This document shows, one piece after another, positions 21,031-32,756 of a stretch of 64,000 nt of DNA (position 1 is the first letter of the stretch; each line of letters opens with the position of its first letter). The notes beneath the pieces are model-generated. The model made no database searches. It was not told where the DNA came from and saw only the letters and a program-made list of their open reading frames with translations. The DNA lies in NCBI GenBank assembly GCA_009667805.1, contig CM019069.1:59203422-59267421 (forward strand), in the 5' to 3' direction. The position numbers were made by a program, and so were the translations under genes. The DNA is from Leptobrachium leishanense. Its lineage: Eukaryota > Chordata > Amphibia > Anura > Megophryidae.

Positions 21031-21690
21031 AAAAACCCAATTAAGCACTAGGACGTGCATTGACGGAGCTGCAAAGCGCAATCCTCCATAGGAGAATCGA
21101 GCCTTGCAGCGCTGAGCGCACTAAATGCGCTCAGCGAGGTGGCCAGACGGGCGTCAAGTGGAAGGAGCATCCCCTCTCACGAACGCTTCTTCCACTCTTC
21201 AAATACGCTCATCTGACGCCAGCCTTACCAGGATTCGACTGAATAACCAACCCTCCGACATGACAAAAGCTTCACAGTAAACAAATTAAAGGGCATCAGG
21301 AACCCCAGGTCCCATAAACTTATAGGGTGGGAGTGGGAGAAGAAAAACAGGTTCATAAAACGCATCATATCTTACACTTCTTCTGTATCACTTTTCTCCA
21401 TCCAAATCCATGCCACGCATGTGTCAATGGAAATTTCTCCAAGTTTCATCCGTTTCAAGAAAAGCTGACCCCCAAGATGCTACTGCGCTTGTTTGGGATT
21501 CTGCTAAATTCAATTTTCTTTGTGAGGAACAAACAACCTTTACTTTGATACACTATGTAAAACTGAAATAATATCTAGAAGGAAAGGCAAAAATTATGAG
21601 CAACCATTATGCCACAACATGACAACTCACCCACAACTGATTTAAAAAATATATAATCACTGGGAGAGAAGGAAACAGAAAAAAAACACC
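21031..21690. other. Anonymous sequence
   Basis: 21055-21235 is GC-richer with a small palindrome (gctgagcgcactaaatgcgctcagc at about 21111-21135). It may be the inside of a short inverted-repeat element whose ends I cannot define. The remainder has no recognisable feature. Confidence 0.45.
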
Positions 21691-21891
21691 CTTCCTGCTA
21701 AAATCGCTTGTTATAGCTCCAGCTACTGTCCATTCCGGTAAAAATGGTCCAGCTCCTTACATATGATGAATGATCTTGCAATACTATCATTAACTAACAG
21801 ATTCTTGATTCTGAACTCACAATAATATAATCATAAATGGCACAATGATGCTGTATTTGTATGATGATATATATATAAGTATATATCTCTA
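21690..21891. repeat. Palindromic tandem repeat, unit 1 left half
   Basis: The sequence ctccttacatatgatgaatg through atgctgtatttgtatgat recurs at 29452-29576. Removing the PLE2 insertion gives a unit spacing of about 250 bp. Each unit contains an inverted repeat (gatgctgtatttgta paired with tacaaatacagcatc) around an AT-rich loop. PLE2 is inserted in this loop. Confidence 0.75.
21877..21891. repeat. 15-bp TSD of PLE2, left copy
   Basis: aagtatatatctcta here is repeated exactly at 29324-29338, flanking PLE2. The length equals the TSDs of PLE1 and PLE3. Confidence 0.85.
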
Positions 21892-21988
21892 CAATGAACA
21901 CACGAAAAAACGGGTGGCGCCCGAAACCTGTACCACCACCAGTTATCCAAAGCCAAACCAGAAATTCAGTGGTTTCCCCCAAACCAAT

Positions 21989-23334
21989 GTAAATGATACG
22001 TATTTGGTGGCGCGATGAAGGTCGCTTATGGATATCTGGTAGTTCTCTTAGTTCACATTATCCACACGGGTCATACAAAAGAAAGCAAACAATATAATAG
22101 TGCAGACTGTTTAACAAGTTTTTTAAAAAAGGGACTGTGGTGTATAATTTCACTCACAAGTCGAGAGCCCGAACACTGGCTCTGAGTGGATCAACGCATA
22201 TGGGTATTTTGAATTCTCCACTTGAAAGGAAACCCACACCTTGTAATCACGAGAGACTCATCCCACATGGAATATAAGAGACAAGAAAAACTTCCTTGTG
22301 CAGATCTTGCAAATTTGATGCCAAATGGTTGTATAGCAATTGCCAACTCACGTTTGTTGGAGCTTAGGACCAAGCTCTTAGTATACGAGCGTGTGGACTT
22401 ATTATGGGTTCAGTCCATAGAAACCCTCTTGGACCTCCAAGTGAACGGGGATCAAAAAAAAGAAATGAATAAAACTAAATAAAAATTAAAAATTAAATTT
22501 ATTAAAACATAGGTGCAAATAATTATAAGCACTGGTATGTAGCCAGAACGCGTTTCGCCAGATTAACTGGCTTCATCAGCTGGTTTACAGACTCATTGAG
22601 TAATGTAGTTAAATAGTGTCCTTAAAATTGTCCCCATGTGTCCTTAATTCGATACTTAGCGTGCGTTCCACGTCTCAAACCACTTGTCTTAGGCTTGCGA
22701 CGGCGCCGCCATCTTGCGCATGCGCCTTCTGCCTCTCATGCGTTCCACTCCGTGCGTCACGTCATATACCCGGATGTGGCGTGCGTTTCACTGTGGATTT
22801 CTCATTCAGCCTCTGGTGGCACGAATTCTTTGTTGCCTCCTTCCTCACAGGATGCTTTATATAAACACCATCTATGACCACCGGGCAAATTAAAATTTAA
22901 TGGATACACAAAATATCGACAATACTGTACAAAGATCTTGTTATCCTCCCCAACCTTATCTCATACGGGGAATTTACAGGCACAGTCGGTGCTGCTATAA
23001 ATTGCAGTCCTACACATATATTTTGGTGTTAGGGTGCCTACAGAACTGATTAATTCAATATTGGTGTCAGCAGACTAATACATGGTCGCCATTTGTATGG
23101 ACTATATTAACATCTCCCATTATATACTGGGATCATAATGTTTAATAAATAGTTAATTATCTTGTGTTGCCTAAATAAAGGCATTAACTATTTGATTCCC
23201 ATTAATTAGTTCCAATATACCCAGTGGCATTAGAATAATATGAAATCTTCTTTTAAAGTGCTATAGTGAATATGTTATGGTGCTGATTATAAAGTTTAAG
23301 TGCCGATTCCATTAAATCAATTGGCTGTCTCCTC
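21989..23334 (-). repeat. PLE2 left inverted arm
   Basis: It is the reverse complement of about 27977-29323. The outer boundary is tgtaaatgatacgtat on both sides. The inner boundary runs a few codons into the ORF start (ggctgtctcctc), so the 5' end of the coding region is duplicated, inverted, at the 3' side of the element. Short frames such as 22616-22877 recur at 28433-28694 only because the arms are copies. Confidence 0.92.
22538..22589 (-). ncRNA. Hammerhead ribozyme, PLE2 5' arm (antisense to ORF)
   Basis: On the minus strand CTGATGA (22573-22579) is followed by stem II GCCAG/CTGGC with loop TTAAT, then GAAA, a CGCG loop and GTT with predicted cleavage after the second T. Stem I pairs CCAG with CTGG and TGTA with TACA. 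All core bases are conserved. Confidence 0.84.
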
Positions 23335-26300
23335 CAAAGAAACTAAGATCAAACTTGAGATAGCCACCTTGGAAAAATATAAAAAAGATAAGATCACGCC
23401 AAGAGGTCTGAGGTTCCACAAAACCCCTGCATCAGAAAAAGATGACCCTGAGTTTATTTCAGGGTGGAACACATTGTTAGAGGGTTTTGCGGTCACTATG
23501 ATGGAATACGTAATCCAAAAGGAAAAAGATAAACGCCCTAAAATTAATTGTTTGGTTGACCAATTGTCTAAACAGGTAGAACAAGAATATTCAAGAGAAG
23601 CATTAGTCGACATCCATAAAACATTAGGAGAGAAACTATAAAAAATAGAAAAGGAAGTTTTAACGATAAAAAAAACGTAAAGATGAACGAGATGTGTAAG
23701 ATTACAGAAGAGGTAATGTCCATAAAAGTTAAGAGGAGAAAAGAACAGAATTACAACAAACTGACAGTGCAGCAGAGACACCAATTGAGAATAAATGGTC
23801 AGAAAGGAATCAACAATAGGACAATAGAGGTAATAATAGACATTACAAACGAGAAAATTGGAGATTCAATAACAACTACAGATATGGGGATCCCCAATTA
23901 AGAAATGATAGCACCTACAGAGCCCCGCATCGAAGGGTACACTACGATCACTTCCCAGGAAGACAATCTTATAATTATAGGGAAGACGAAAGGGGACACT
24001 GGGGCAGACCATATGGATATAGTTACGATATAGATAGACAACAGAACTACCATCGAGGATCGACAAATAGATGGCCACAAACCCCCACCCCAAAGGTACT
24101 CGCTAAAAGGAAAGAAAGGGAAGAGCCTGGCAACAATATACCATTGTCAAATAGATTTTCAGCATTGGATGACAATCAAGAGGAGGAGGTTTTTTGGGAG
24201 GACCCCCTGAACAAACACAGCAGACAAGGGGAACACAGGGACCTAGATATAAGACTAGAAAGGGGGGGTAACACTAAAAAGACCATGGGAAAAACCAGAA
24301 GAGAAGAGAGAGCCGGGAAACAGCTACGGAAGAGAGAAAAGAGAGAGGAGGTAATCCCATCCAGAGGTATATTTAATCTAAGTGATAAAATACTAACAAG
24401 AACGGAGATAAGTGTTCTCAACAAAGGTTTAAAATTTGCCCCTACGAAGCATATAGATAAGTTCGGAGTCTATATCGACCTGCAAAGGTTTAAGCGTAAA
24501 TTAAGTCTGAAAAAATATTTTTTAAAGCAACCAGTAGAAAGGAATATTTTGCAAAATTCCACCCCTATTGTACATACTAACCTGAAAAGCAAGTCCAAAT
24601 TCTTTCCACGTCACATGATTTCTGATGAAATAAAAATATTTGAGGCTTTAGTCATGAAGGATGTAGAAAAGATGTCCACTAAAATAAACCATTACAACCT
24701 TACTAAAGAAGAAAACATGACACTAAAAAATCTTCAGAAAGACCCCACTATAGTTATAAAACCTGCCAATAAAGGCGGAGGCACAATCATCTTATCTAAA
24801 GAACTTTATCAAGAGGAAATAAATCGAATTTTGAATGATAATTTGACGTATGGTAAACTAAAGATTGATCTCGTTAAAGATACAAGACAGAAATTGGAAG
24901 TGCTTCTCCAAGAGGGTTTTGATAAGGGTATATTGAATAAATCAGAGTTTGAATATCTATCTGTCAAATTTACAAAAACACCGTATTTTTATATCCTTCC
25001 AAAAGTACATAAAAATCCCATTAAACCTCCAGGTAGACCCATAGTGGCTGGTATTGAATCTATAACCCGCCACCTGTCAGAATATGTGGATGTAATCCTC
25101 CAGCCTATCATACGTACTATTCCGTCCCATTTAAAAGATACTTTAAATATGCTACAGGTAATAAAAGATAATGATTGGCAAAAAGGGGACATTCTGGTAA
25201 TGTGCGATGTTAATGCGCTCTACAGCAATATACCCCACGGGTTGGGTTTGCTAAAATTGGAGGAAGAAATATCTAAATCCAATCTGATTAGTAACGAACA
25301 AATGTTGTTTATTTTGGAGAGTGTAAAGTTTATATTAAACAATAACTATTTCAAGTTTGAGGAGGATTTTTACATCCAACGAAGAGGAACTACGATGGGT
25401 ACTAAATTTGCGCCCAGCTTCGCCAACCTGTACATGGCGGCCTGGGAAACCAGGTTTGTCTATGGTTCGCGTAGCTGGGCGCGTGGTAACATCCAGTCAT
25501 ATAAGAGATTTATTGACGATATTTTTTTCATTTGGAGAGGGGAGGAGGAAGAGCTAAAAAAGTTTCTGGAGAGCCTCAATGATGCAGAGTGGGGAATTAA
25601 ACTGGAGAACAATTGGAGTATGCAAAGAATCAACTTCCTCGATTTGGAAATCTATATAGAGGAAGATTGTATCAAATCTAAAAATTTAAAGATGTCGATA
25701 TGAACACTTACATTGACTATACAAGTTTCCATCACTCCACTTGGCTTAAGGGTGTCCCCAAGGGACAGTTTGTGCGGTTAAGACGCAACTGCACAGATGC
25801 AGAGATTTTTAAAGAACAGGCGGACACCCTTAAGAAAGATTTCATAGAGAAGGGCTACAAATAAATAGATTTAGATAATACCATTTCTAGCATAACACGA
25901 AAATATCGTAAGGACCTGTTACAATATAAACCTAAAATCCATGAAGAAGGGGAGGAAATTCGATTCATCTGTGATTTTAATAATAAAGCAAATAATATCA
26001 AAAAAAATTAAGAAACACTGGCATATTTTAAGAAATGATAGTGACCTAGTTAGCTTCATAGGAACGACTCCTAAAATAGTGTTCAGAGGTACCAAGAATA
26101 TAAAATCTAGCTTAGTCCATAGTAAAACAAAAAAAACAACGAGTATTAAAAACTTTTTTGGACTTAAGGAGGGTTTCTACCACTGTGGCCAAAGTTTAGC
26201 CTGCAGATCCACTGGGAACAAAAAGAACTATACAGGTACTTATTTTAATCATAAATATAATAAAACAGTTAAGATAGGTGGTGTCTTAAATTGTTGCTCG

Positions 26301-26628
26301 AAGAATGTAATATATATGCTAGAATGCCCCTGCGGCTTACGCTATATAGGACGCACTAAGAGGGCTTTTAATGTTAGAGTATCCGAGCACGTTAGAAATA
26401 TTAGGAACAATTTTGAGAAGCACTCAGTATCTTCACATTTTAATAATCACCATGGTGGTTCTCCTGTGGGTTTAAAATTTTGGGCATTAAAACAGATAAA
26501 AAAAACTGGAAGTGGAAGAGGATATGATAAACAAACTAGGGAAGGAAGAAATGAAACTTATTTTCGACAATGATACATTAGCCCCTAAAGGTTTAAACGA
26601 CGATTTCGAAATTATACATTTTTTGTAG
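23300..26628 (+). pseudogene. PLE2 ORF: RT plus GIY-YIG endonuclease, frameshifted
   Basis: The N-terminal domain (23300-23641) shares KITPRGLRF with PLE1. A basic region follows. A 519-codon open stretch (24144-25703) covers the RT: KFAPTKHIDKFGVYIDLQRF, PANKGGGTIILSKE, FYILPKVHKNP, PPGRPIVAGIES, motif A CDVNALYSNIP near 25200, motif B GTTMGTKFAPSFANLYM near 25395 and motif C RFIDDIFF near 25510. After a frameshift near 25690 come FVRLRRNCTDAE and a stop at 25862. The next open frame (25941-26573) holds the Cys-rich linker and GIY-YIG signature VIYMLECPCGLRYIGRT near 26305-26355 with a conserved SEHVRNIRN helix. A last shift near 26515 leads to the natural C-terminus at 26628. At least four lesions make it inactive, yet it is better preserved than PLE1. 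Confidence 0.9.
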
Positions 26629-27976
26629 AGTCGATTATTCCATTTATGACAGGTTATCTTCTCCAATTTTATAAAATCGGGGTTATCCAGGAATAAGAAT
26701 AGTAATCTATTCTCTAAATGGTCAATTCTCCACTTTTAGAAAATTATGCTTAATTATTATATTGTAGATACACATTATCTATGGCACACCAGCATTTTAC
26801 ACTAGCACTTTATTCTATAGGGTCTATAAGGGGGTTCTTACTAGAGTGTAAATTGGTTGCTCCCTATTAGGATCCATACACTATGTTCACCACTTAACTA
26901 ACAGTAGGACAGACACAAAAAAAGTATTGAAAGTGCATTATCTAGTTTAAATACTATATAGTATCATCCACTAGAATATGGGGCTTTACATTCGTTCCAT
27001 CCACTTAATTCCCCAATTATCGAGGGTTATAAACACACTAGGCACTTTATCATAGTATATTAATAATAAACTACATTTACGCACTTCACAATCACATTAA
27101 TGAGCCCCATTAAGGGGAATTACATTATTTTGCACATCAGCACTTAATTATCTAGTGCCTATCAGGGGAAGTCCTTTTATAAGTATAAGTCTATTTATAA
27201 TAAAAGTCCGTCACTAATTAATAATTGTGGGGACGTATAATAAGATACTGCAAAGTTGTTATTCAATTTAATTATGTAAGTACCTAAACTAGGGATGTGC
27301 GTTTCGGGTTTCGGAATTTTGGAATTTTCACGAAATTTCCCGATTCGTGTTTTCGGATGCGGCCGATTTTCCGAAAATTTTTAGATCTGAAAATGGCAGA
27401 TCCGAAAAGTTTTCCGAGCCGAAACGAAATATTTTCAGAATTTTTGAATGGACTTGAAATGTGTCAAATCGAAATTTATTGCTTTGAAACGAGTGGAAAC
27501 AGACGTTCCGAAAAAACGAAAATTTCCGAAATCACGAAAAGTCGATACAAAAAACGAGCTAAGTGACACGAAAATACTAAAAATGGTCGATATTCCGAAA
27601 AAAAATGTACACGAAAAACGAGTCGAGCCGAACCGAATCGAAACAGAGATCGGTCGAAGCGAGCCGAATCGAAAAGTTTAAACATCCGAAAAATCGAATC
27701 GAACCAAAAAAAAAAATCGGTGCACAAGCCTAACCTAAACTTTACACAATTGCTCTATATTATTAATTCACTATAGCACTTTAATAAGGAGTACCACATT
27801 ATTTAATGTAGGTTCAGTAAATCTCTAATATAGGGGTATAATTAATATTTCCACTTTAGTTTTGTATTAAATAGTACCCAAAAGGGGATATCCAAGTATA
27901 TTAATAAGTCACTTCACAATAAAAAGCCCGATAAATGTTTAATCTAAAAATAATTAATTAGTGTATGGATTTATAG
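26629..27976 (+). other. PLE2 3' noncoding region with spaced AAGTGC/GCACTT motifs
   Basis: This AT-rich sequence lies between the ORF stop and the 3' arm. The motif GCACTTTA or close variants recurs irregularly (about 26809, 27040, 27076, 27146, 27772, 28045), spaced 35-150 bp apart apart from the gap caused by the inserted element at 27290-27732. The inverted form TTTAAAGTGC recurs in the homologous region of PLE3 (48120-48620). No coding potential. Confidence 0.6.
27290..27732. mobile_element. hAT-like miniature transposon inside PLE2
   Basis: Ends are TAGGGATGTGC and GCACAAGCCTA, an 11-bp imperfect inverted repeat. It is flanked by an exact 8-bp duplication acctaaac (27282-27289 and 27733-27740). 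An 8-bp TSD with TAGGG-type ends fits the hAT superfamily. The interior is rich in cgaaa and tttcgg motifs and encodes nothing. It is younger than PLE2, since it lies in its 3' region. Confidence 0.85.
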
Positions 27977-29323
27977 AGGAGACAGCCAATTGATTTAATG
28001 GAGTCGGCACTTAAACTTTATAATCAGCACCATAACATATTCACTATAGCACTTTAAAAGAAGGTTTCATATTATTCTAATGCCACTGGGTATATTGGAA
28101 CTAATTAATGGGAATCAAATAGTTAATGCCTTTATTTAGGCAACACAAGATAATTAACTATTTATTAAACATTATGATCCCAGTATATAATGGGAGATAT
28201 TAATATAGTCCATACAAATGGCGACCATGTATTAGTCTGCTGACACCAATATTGAATTAATCAGTTCTGTAGGCACCCTAACACCAAAATATATGTGTAG
28301 GACTGCAATTTATAGCAGCACCGACTGTGCCTGTAAATTCCCCGTATGAGATAAGGTTGGGGAGGATAACAAGATCTTTGTACAGTATTGTCGATATTTT
28401 GTGTATCCATTGAATTTTAATTTGCCCGGTGGTCATAGATGGCGTTTATATAAAGCATCCTGTGAGGAAGGAGGCAACAAAGAATTCGTGCCACCAGAGG
28501 CTGAATGAGAAATCCACAGTGAAACGCATGCCACATCCGGGTATATGACGTGACGCACGGAGTGGAACGCATGAGAGGCAGAAGGCGCATGCGCAAGATG
28601 GCGGCGCCGTCGCAAGCCTAAGACAAGTGGTTTGAGACGTGGAACGCACGCTAAGTATCGAATTAAGGACACATGGGGACAATTTTAAGGACACTATTTA
28701 ACTACATTACTCAATGAGTCTGTAAACCAGCTGATGAAGCCAGTTAATCTGGCGAAACGCGTTCTGGCTACATACCAGTGCTTATAATTATTTGCACCTA
28801 TGTTTTAATAAATTAAATTTTTAATTTTTATTTAGTTTTATTCATTTCTTTTTTTTGATCCCCGTTCACTTGGAGGTCGAAAGGGGGTTTCTATGGACTG
28901 AACCCATAATAAGTCCACACGCTCGTATACTAAGAGCTTGGTCCTAAGCTCCAACAAACGTGAGTTGGCAATTGCTATTCAACCATTTGGCATCAAATTG
29001 CAAGATCTGCACAAGGAAGTTTTTCTTGTCTCTTATATTCCATGTGGGATGAGTCTCTCGTGATTACAAGGTGTGGGTTTCCTTTCAAGTGGAGAATTCA
29101 AAATACCCATATGCGTTGATCCACTCAGAGCCAGTGTTCGGGCTCTCGACTTGTGAGTGAAATTATACACCACAGTCCCTGTTTTAAAAAAACTTGTTAA
29201 ACAGTCTGCACTATTATATTGTTTGCTTTCTTTTGTATGACCCATGTGGATAATGTGAACTAAGAGAACTACCAGATATCCATAAGCGACCTTCATCGCG
29301 CCACCAGATACGTATCATTTACA
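27977..29323 (+). repeat. PLE2 right arm (3' pLTR)
   Basis: This is the reverse complement of 21989-23334. It carries the sense-strand ribozyme and ends tgtaaat-complement directly before the TSD. Confidence 0.92.
28721..28772 (+). ncRNA. Hammerhead ribozyme, PLE2 3' arm (sense strand)
   Basis: CTGATGA (28731-28737), stem II GCCAG-TTAAT-CTGGC, GAAA (28754-28757), CGCG loop and GTT (28761-28763). Stem I pairs CCAG (28727-28730) with CTGG (28764-28767) and TGTA (28721-28724) with TACA (28769-28772). It sits downstream of the ORF on the coding strand, as in PLE1. Confidence 0.86.
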
Positions 29324-29579
29324 AAGTATATATCTCTATTGATAATCATCCTACAAATACAGCATCACAATCTAGGAATGACATGAAGCAATAAATCAAT
29401 TGTAACAGCTCCCTGTAGTACTTCTGATATAAATTATAAATTGTCCGACTCCTTACATATGATGAATGATCTTGCATTACTATCATTAGTTATCAGATTC
29501 TTGATTCTCAACTCACAATGAATGATATAATCATAAATCGCACAATGATGCTGTATTTGTATGATTTTATATATATATA
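29324..29579. repeat. Palindromic tandem repeat, unit 1 right half and unit 2
   Basis: It opens with the PLE2 TSD copy, then tacaaatacagcatc and ctaggaatgacatgaagc. From 29452 it repeats unit 1 (ctccttacatatgatgaatg). It ends in a TA-rich loop at 29570-29579, where another element is inserted. The first part recurs at 30302-30420. Confidence 0.75.
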
Positions 29580-30292
29580 TAGGGCCCTATTACATTCTTC
29601 ACGGAAAAATGCACGGTAAACGCGTGAATTTTTCGCAAAGTGTCAAACGTTAACGCTCGTAAATCAACGCTGGTATTACAATCCTCACGCATTTTTTCAT
29701 CTGTCAAAAAATAACGCGCGCAGTAACGATGCGCGCAGAAATCAGTGTGCGGACTGTTTTTTTCACGTGATTCAGCCAATCAGAATTAAGAATCTTAATT
29801 GTCTCACGTTAAGTTTTTGCGCCTGTCAAAGTCAATCTGCGTATATATGCTGTATCAAAAAAAAAACACACACAACTTCTCAAATTTATTGGTTTGGTAT
29901 GTGTAGAATGTGTAACTATACTTTGCTGAATTTTTTTTTTTGGGCTGGTATATTTGGTTTCAGCCAGGTCCATCAAATTTGCCTTTAACACCAGCTTTCA
30001 GGAGTTGCTAAAATTATGCGCGCAAAGGCTGTGTGTTATAAACTGCGCATAGATTGTAATACCATCCGCGTACCAGCGCACAAACGCATTTGCGCTCACA
30101 ATGTTAAGTATAGGACGCGCAAAGTACAATAAGCTCGCGCAGCGTTCGCGCAGGTTCACCCGCGGTAGACATATAGGCGCGTTTGTTGTGCTGAGATTGT
30201 AATACGACGTTCAGCGCAAAGGGTTTTGCCCCTCGCGTTAATGCGTTTTTGCACACACATTAACGTTTGCGTGAAGAATGTAATAGGGCCCA
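29580..30292. mobile_element. Inverted-repeat DNA element, GGGCCCTATTACATTC ends, copy 1
   Basis: The left end agggccctattacattcttc and the right end (its reverse complement up to cc at 30292) form about 23-bp near-perfect terminal inverted repeats. The subterminal regions are rich in acgcg and taacg motifs arranged as further inverted repeats. The flanks read ...tata and ata..., allowing a short (3-4-bp) TSD inside a TA run. It is non-coding. A second copy at 59646-63418 shares the ends, the gcgtcctatacttaacat box and the TTTTTTGGGCTGGTAT centre. A Harbinger-like origin is possible but unproven. Confidence 0.82.
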
Positions 30293-30430
30293 TAGTGTAT
30301 AAACATCATACAAATATGGCATTATACTCTAGGAATGACATGAAGCAATAAATCAATTGTAACAGCTTCCTGTAGTACTTCTGATATAAATTATGAATTA
30401 ATTGTCTTATTCTGTGTTCCTTCCTTGTGA
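30293..30430. repeat. Palindromic tandem repeat, unit 2 right half
   Basis: It resumes after the inserted element with catacaaatatggcat, then ctaggaatgacatgaagc and cttctgatataaatta, matching 29345-29450. Confidence 0.75.
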
Positions 30431-30522
30431 TATAACAGGTAACAGACTGTTCTATTATTTTTTTTAGAACCTTTTTTATTATTTTCACACATTTTCATGA
30501 TTTTTTATTGTTTCAAACGCCT

Positions 30523-30764
30523 TTTAAAGAATAGCAGAGTACCATTTTTTTTCTCTGCTGTTCGGCAGCATTCGGCAGTCAGTTGGGTGGTGTTCGACAG
30601 GCTGATCGGCGGTTGGTGGCAGTCTTCGGCGACTCCACGTTCGGCGCACTTCGGGGACCCTGCAGTGAATTCACCACAGGGTCGGCGATCTGGAATTGCC
30701 GAAGTGTACCGACCGAGAAAGCACCATAATTTCACTGAAATTTCAGTGCTTTCTGAATAACCCT
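30523..30764. mobile_element. AGGGTTATTCA hairpin element, truncated copy
   Basis: The right end reads ctgaataaccct. Next to it, cactgaaatttcagtg forms a subterminal hairpin. The body has the family's repeated ttcgg, gccga and cctgcagtgaattc boxes seen at 33760-33850. The left side fades near 30523 without a matching end. Confidence 0.65.
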
Positions 30765-31015
30765 CTTAGTAGAAGATAGTGTTGAAAAGGATACGGGTGT
30801 TTATTTTGAACATCTAATTATCTTCAATTGTATTCATTTGCTGACAATTCAGACAATATCGTTTAGCAAGTTCAATACATAGAATTCTGTGGCTTAATAC
30901 AGACCTCTAATGGTAGCTTGTAAGGTACTGCAAGAAAGTCGAATGTTAACAAACGAGGGTTGTAATTACTGATGGAATACTTAAGGGATACAATACTTAA
31001 TGGTTGTTTGCTATT

Positions 31016-31907
31016 AGGGTTATTCAAAGAGAAACGAAAAGTCACCGCACGTTCGGTGACTTTTCGTTCTCTTCAATTCGGTGCAAATCGGCTTTCTCAT
31101 TTCGGCGACCCTGCGGTGTATTCAGCAAGCACCAGAGGGTTGTCGGAGTGCAGGGAAAAGATGCCGAAAACCCGCCGAGAACCCACCGAAAACCTGGCAA
31201 AAAAAACAGCAAAAGCACGCCGAAAATCCGTAAAAACAGCTGGATTAACCCATCGAAGACGCCAGAAAAACCCAAGCAACCCCGGAAAAAGCCGACACCG
31301 CAGAAGAAGGCAGTGAATAAATTAGGAAAACAGTTTGCTTGAATGATTGAAAAGTGAAAACGCTGTTTGCAAAGAAACTACTGACCGAAAATTTCTGAAA
31401 TTTACATATGAGGTCCAGGGAATGATAATAAAAAGGGCGGTTACAGAAAAAATAAGTAAAGTAAAAAAAAAAAAAAACTGACTTTTTAAAAAAAAAACAA
31501 ATCTAGAAAAATGCTTAAGATATCCTAAAAAAATCTATAAATAAAGAGACTCTTTACTGCAGACTTTTATAATGAACGGTTTATTAGATATTTAATTAAA
31601 ACGGGAATATTTTTAGCATTGAAGCCTATGGGATTCGCCTGAATAAACCTGTCGAATTAAACCACCGAATGGCAGGGCATTTCGGGAACCTTTCACTGCT
31701 GGTTTGTGTTCTCTGAATAGCCAAAGCAGTGCTTTTTCATGGGGATTTCACTGTCCTCGAACAGGCACCGTATGGTCAGGCAATTCGCCAGGATTTGGCG
31801 TATTGCCTGCTCTCTGAATAGCCGCATGGCCAAGAAAGGTAACCGAACGCTGATTTTCAGCGTTCGGTTACCTTTCTCCAGCCATTCGGATCTCTTTGAA
31901 TAACCCT
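31016..31907. mobile_element. AGGGTTATTCA hairpin element, complete copy (892 bp)
   Basis: The terminal inverted repeats are AGGGTTATTCAAAGAGA at both ends. Just inside the left end a perfect-looking hairpin (cgaaaagtcacc with ggtgacttttcg, about 31034-31072) is present. Just inside the right end is another (aaaggtaaccgaacgctga with its complement, 31835-31876). A third lies at 31776-31812 (caggcaattcgcca with tggcgtattgcctg). The phrase ctctgaatagcc follows several of these stems, so the right half looks like stacked modules. An A-rich middle (31451-31535) and GCCGAAAACC repeats occupy the rest. No transposase is encoded. It matches the 891-bp copy at 42942-43832 in reverse. Confidence 0.85.
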
Positions 31908-32459
31908 GTATAAGTTAGTATTTTCCAGTGTTGCAAATATCGGTGAAAATTGCTGGTATTTCAGTGCCGTCAAACCTCGGCATTTCACAAAACTAAATTC
32001 CAAAGAGTGACATGAGATTGGAGAAGCTATGTGATTTTTGCCAGTATTTGCAACACCGGAGCATAATGTTTAACCTCTTCAGAATTACAATTATTCATAA
32101 AACACCAACATATTCTGCAGATGGGTAGGACAACACGCACATAAAATTAATTAGCAAGTTTGACACAATGAGAACAATAGGGAAAAAACATCCCTGCTCG
32201 AGCGAGCTTGCAATATCAGTTTAGGAGTGTGAGTACGCAAACCTTCTATGCAGTTCAGATGAAGGGAGAATGGGATCTGCACATAAAGCAGTAACTTCAT
32301 CTTACAGGATCTTTTTCACCATACATATACTTGTCGTTTGAGTATTGTAATGAACACAAACAGCATGCACTGTCAGCCTCACTTCATACAAAGAGTACAC
32401 ACAAAAATTTTCATCTGCAGTTTAAATCACATATACCCACACTGAATAAAAACACAGAG
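31908..32459. other. Anonymous sequence
   Basis: No feature was recognised in this 550-bp stretch. Confidence 0.5.
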
Positions 32460-32756
32460 GGCACTAACGTTAGCCTTGGCATGGTTTTGCGTTAGCGCCG
32501 GGTTAATTCACTCTAGCGCCTGACCAACAGATCGTTTGCCTCCTGCTAGAAACGGGAAATATCATTTAGCGCGTCGCTATCGGCAGTTCGTAGCACGAGA
32601 TTACGGTACTTTCCGCGTCCTATACTTAACATGGGGAGCTCTAGAGATCTCTTGCGCTTTTGTAACTAACAGATCACTTGGTGCCTGCGCTAATTTCTGG
32701 GCGGACGCTAATCGCAAAATTTTACCTACTGCTCATCCCTGGTGTTAACTCCAAAA
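32460..32756. repeat. Probable short DNA element related to the 29580 family
   Basis: The left side ggcactaacgttagcc and right side ggtgttaac look like weak inverted ends. The interior repeats tagcg and gcgctaa motifs and has cgtcctatacttaacat, a box also present near 59823 and (inverted) 30108. Boundaries and TSD are uncertain. Confidence 0.45.

Larger units (their letters stand above)
21892..29323 (+). mobile_element. PLE2: Penelope-like retroelement with inverted arms
   Basis: This is a 7.4-kb insertion with a 15-bp TSD. Sense (plus) order: 97 bases unique to the left end (21892-21988), an inverted 5' arm (21989 to about 23334), a broken ORF (about 23300-26628), an AT-rich 3' region (26629-27976, holding a small DNA transposon) and the 3' arm (27977-29323). 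The arms are about 1.34 kb and nearly identical in reverse complement. Each arm has one hammerhead ribozyme. The layout matches PLE1, including the 91-97-base one-sided leader, but the sequences are from a different family. Confidence 0.92.

Noticed and set aside
22616..22877. Conserved small protein, because the same frames recur at 28433-28694
   Set aside because: The recurrence is due to the PLE2 inverted arms. The frames cross the noncoding pLTR.
21995..29315. 9-bp gatacgtat as the TSD of PLE2
   Set aside because: The flanking bases tgtaaat are also inverted on both sides, so this belongs to the arms. The exact 15-bp aagtatatatctcta further out fits the other PLEs better.
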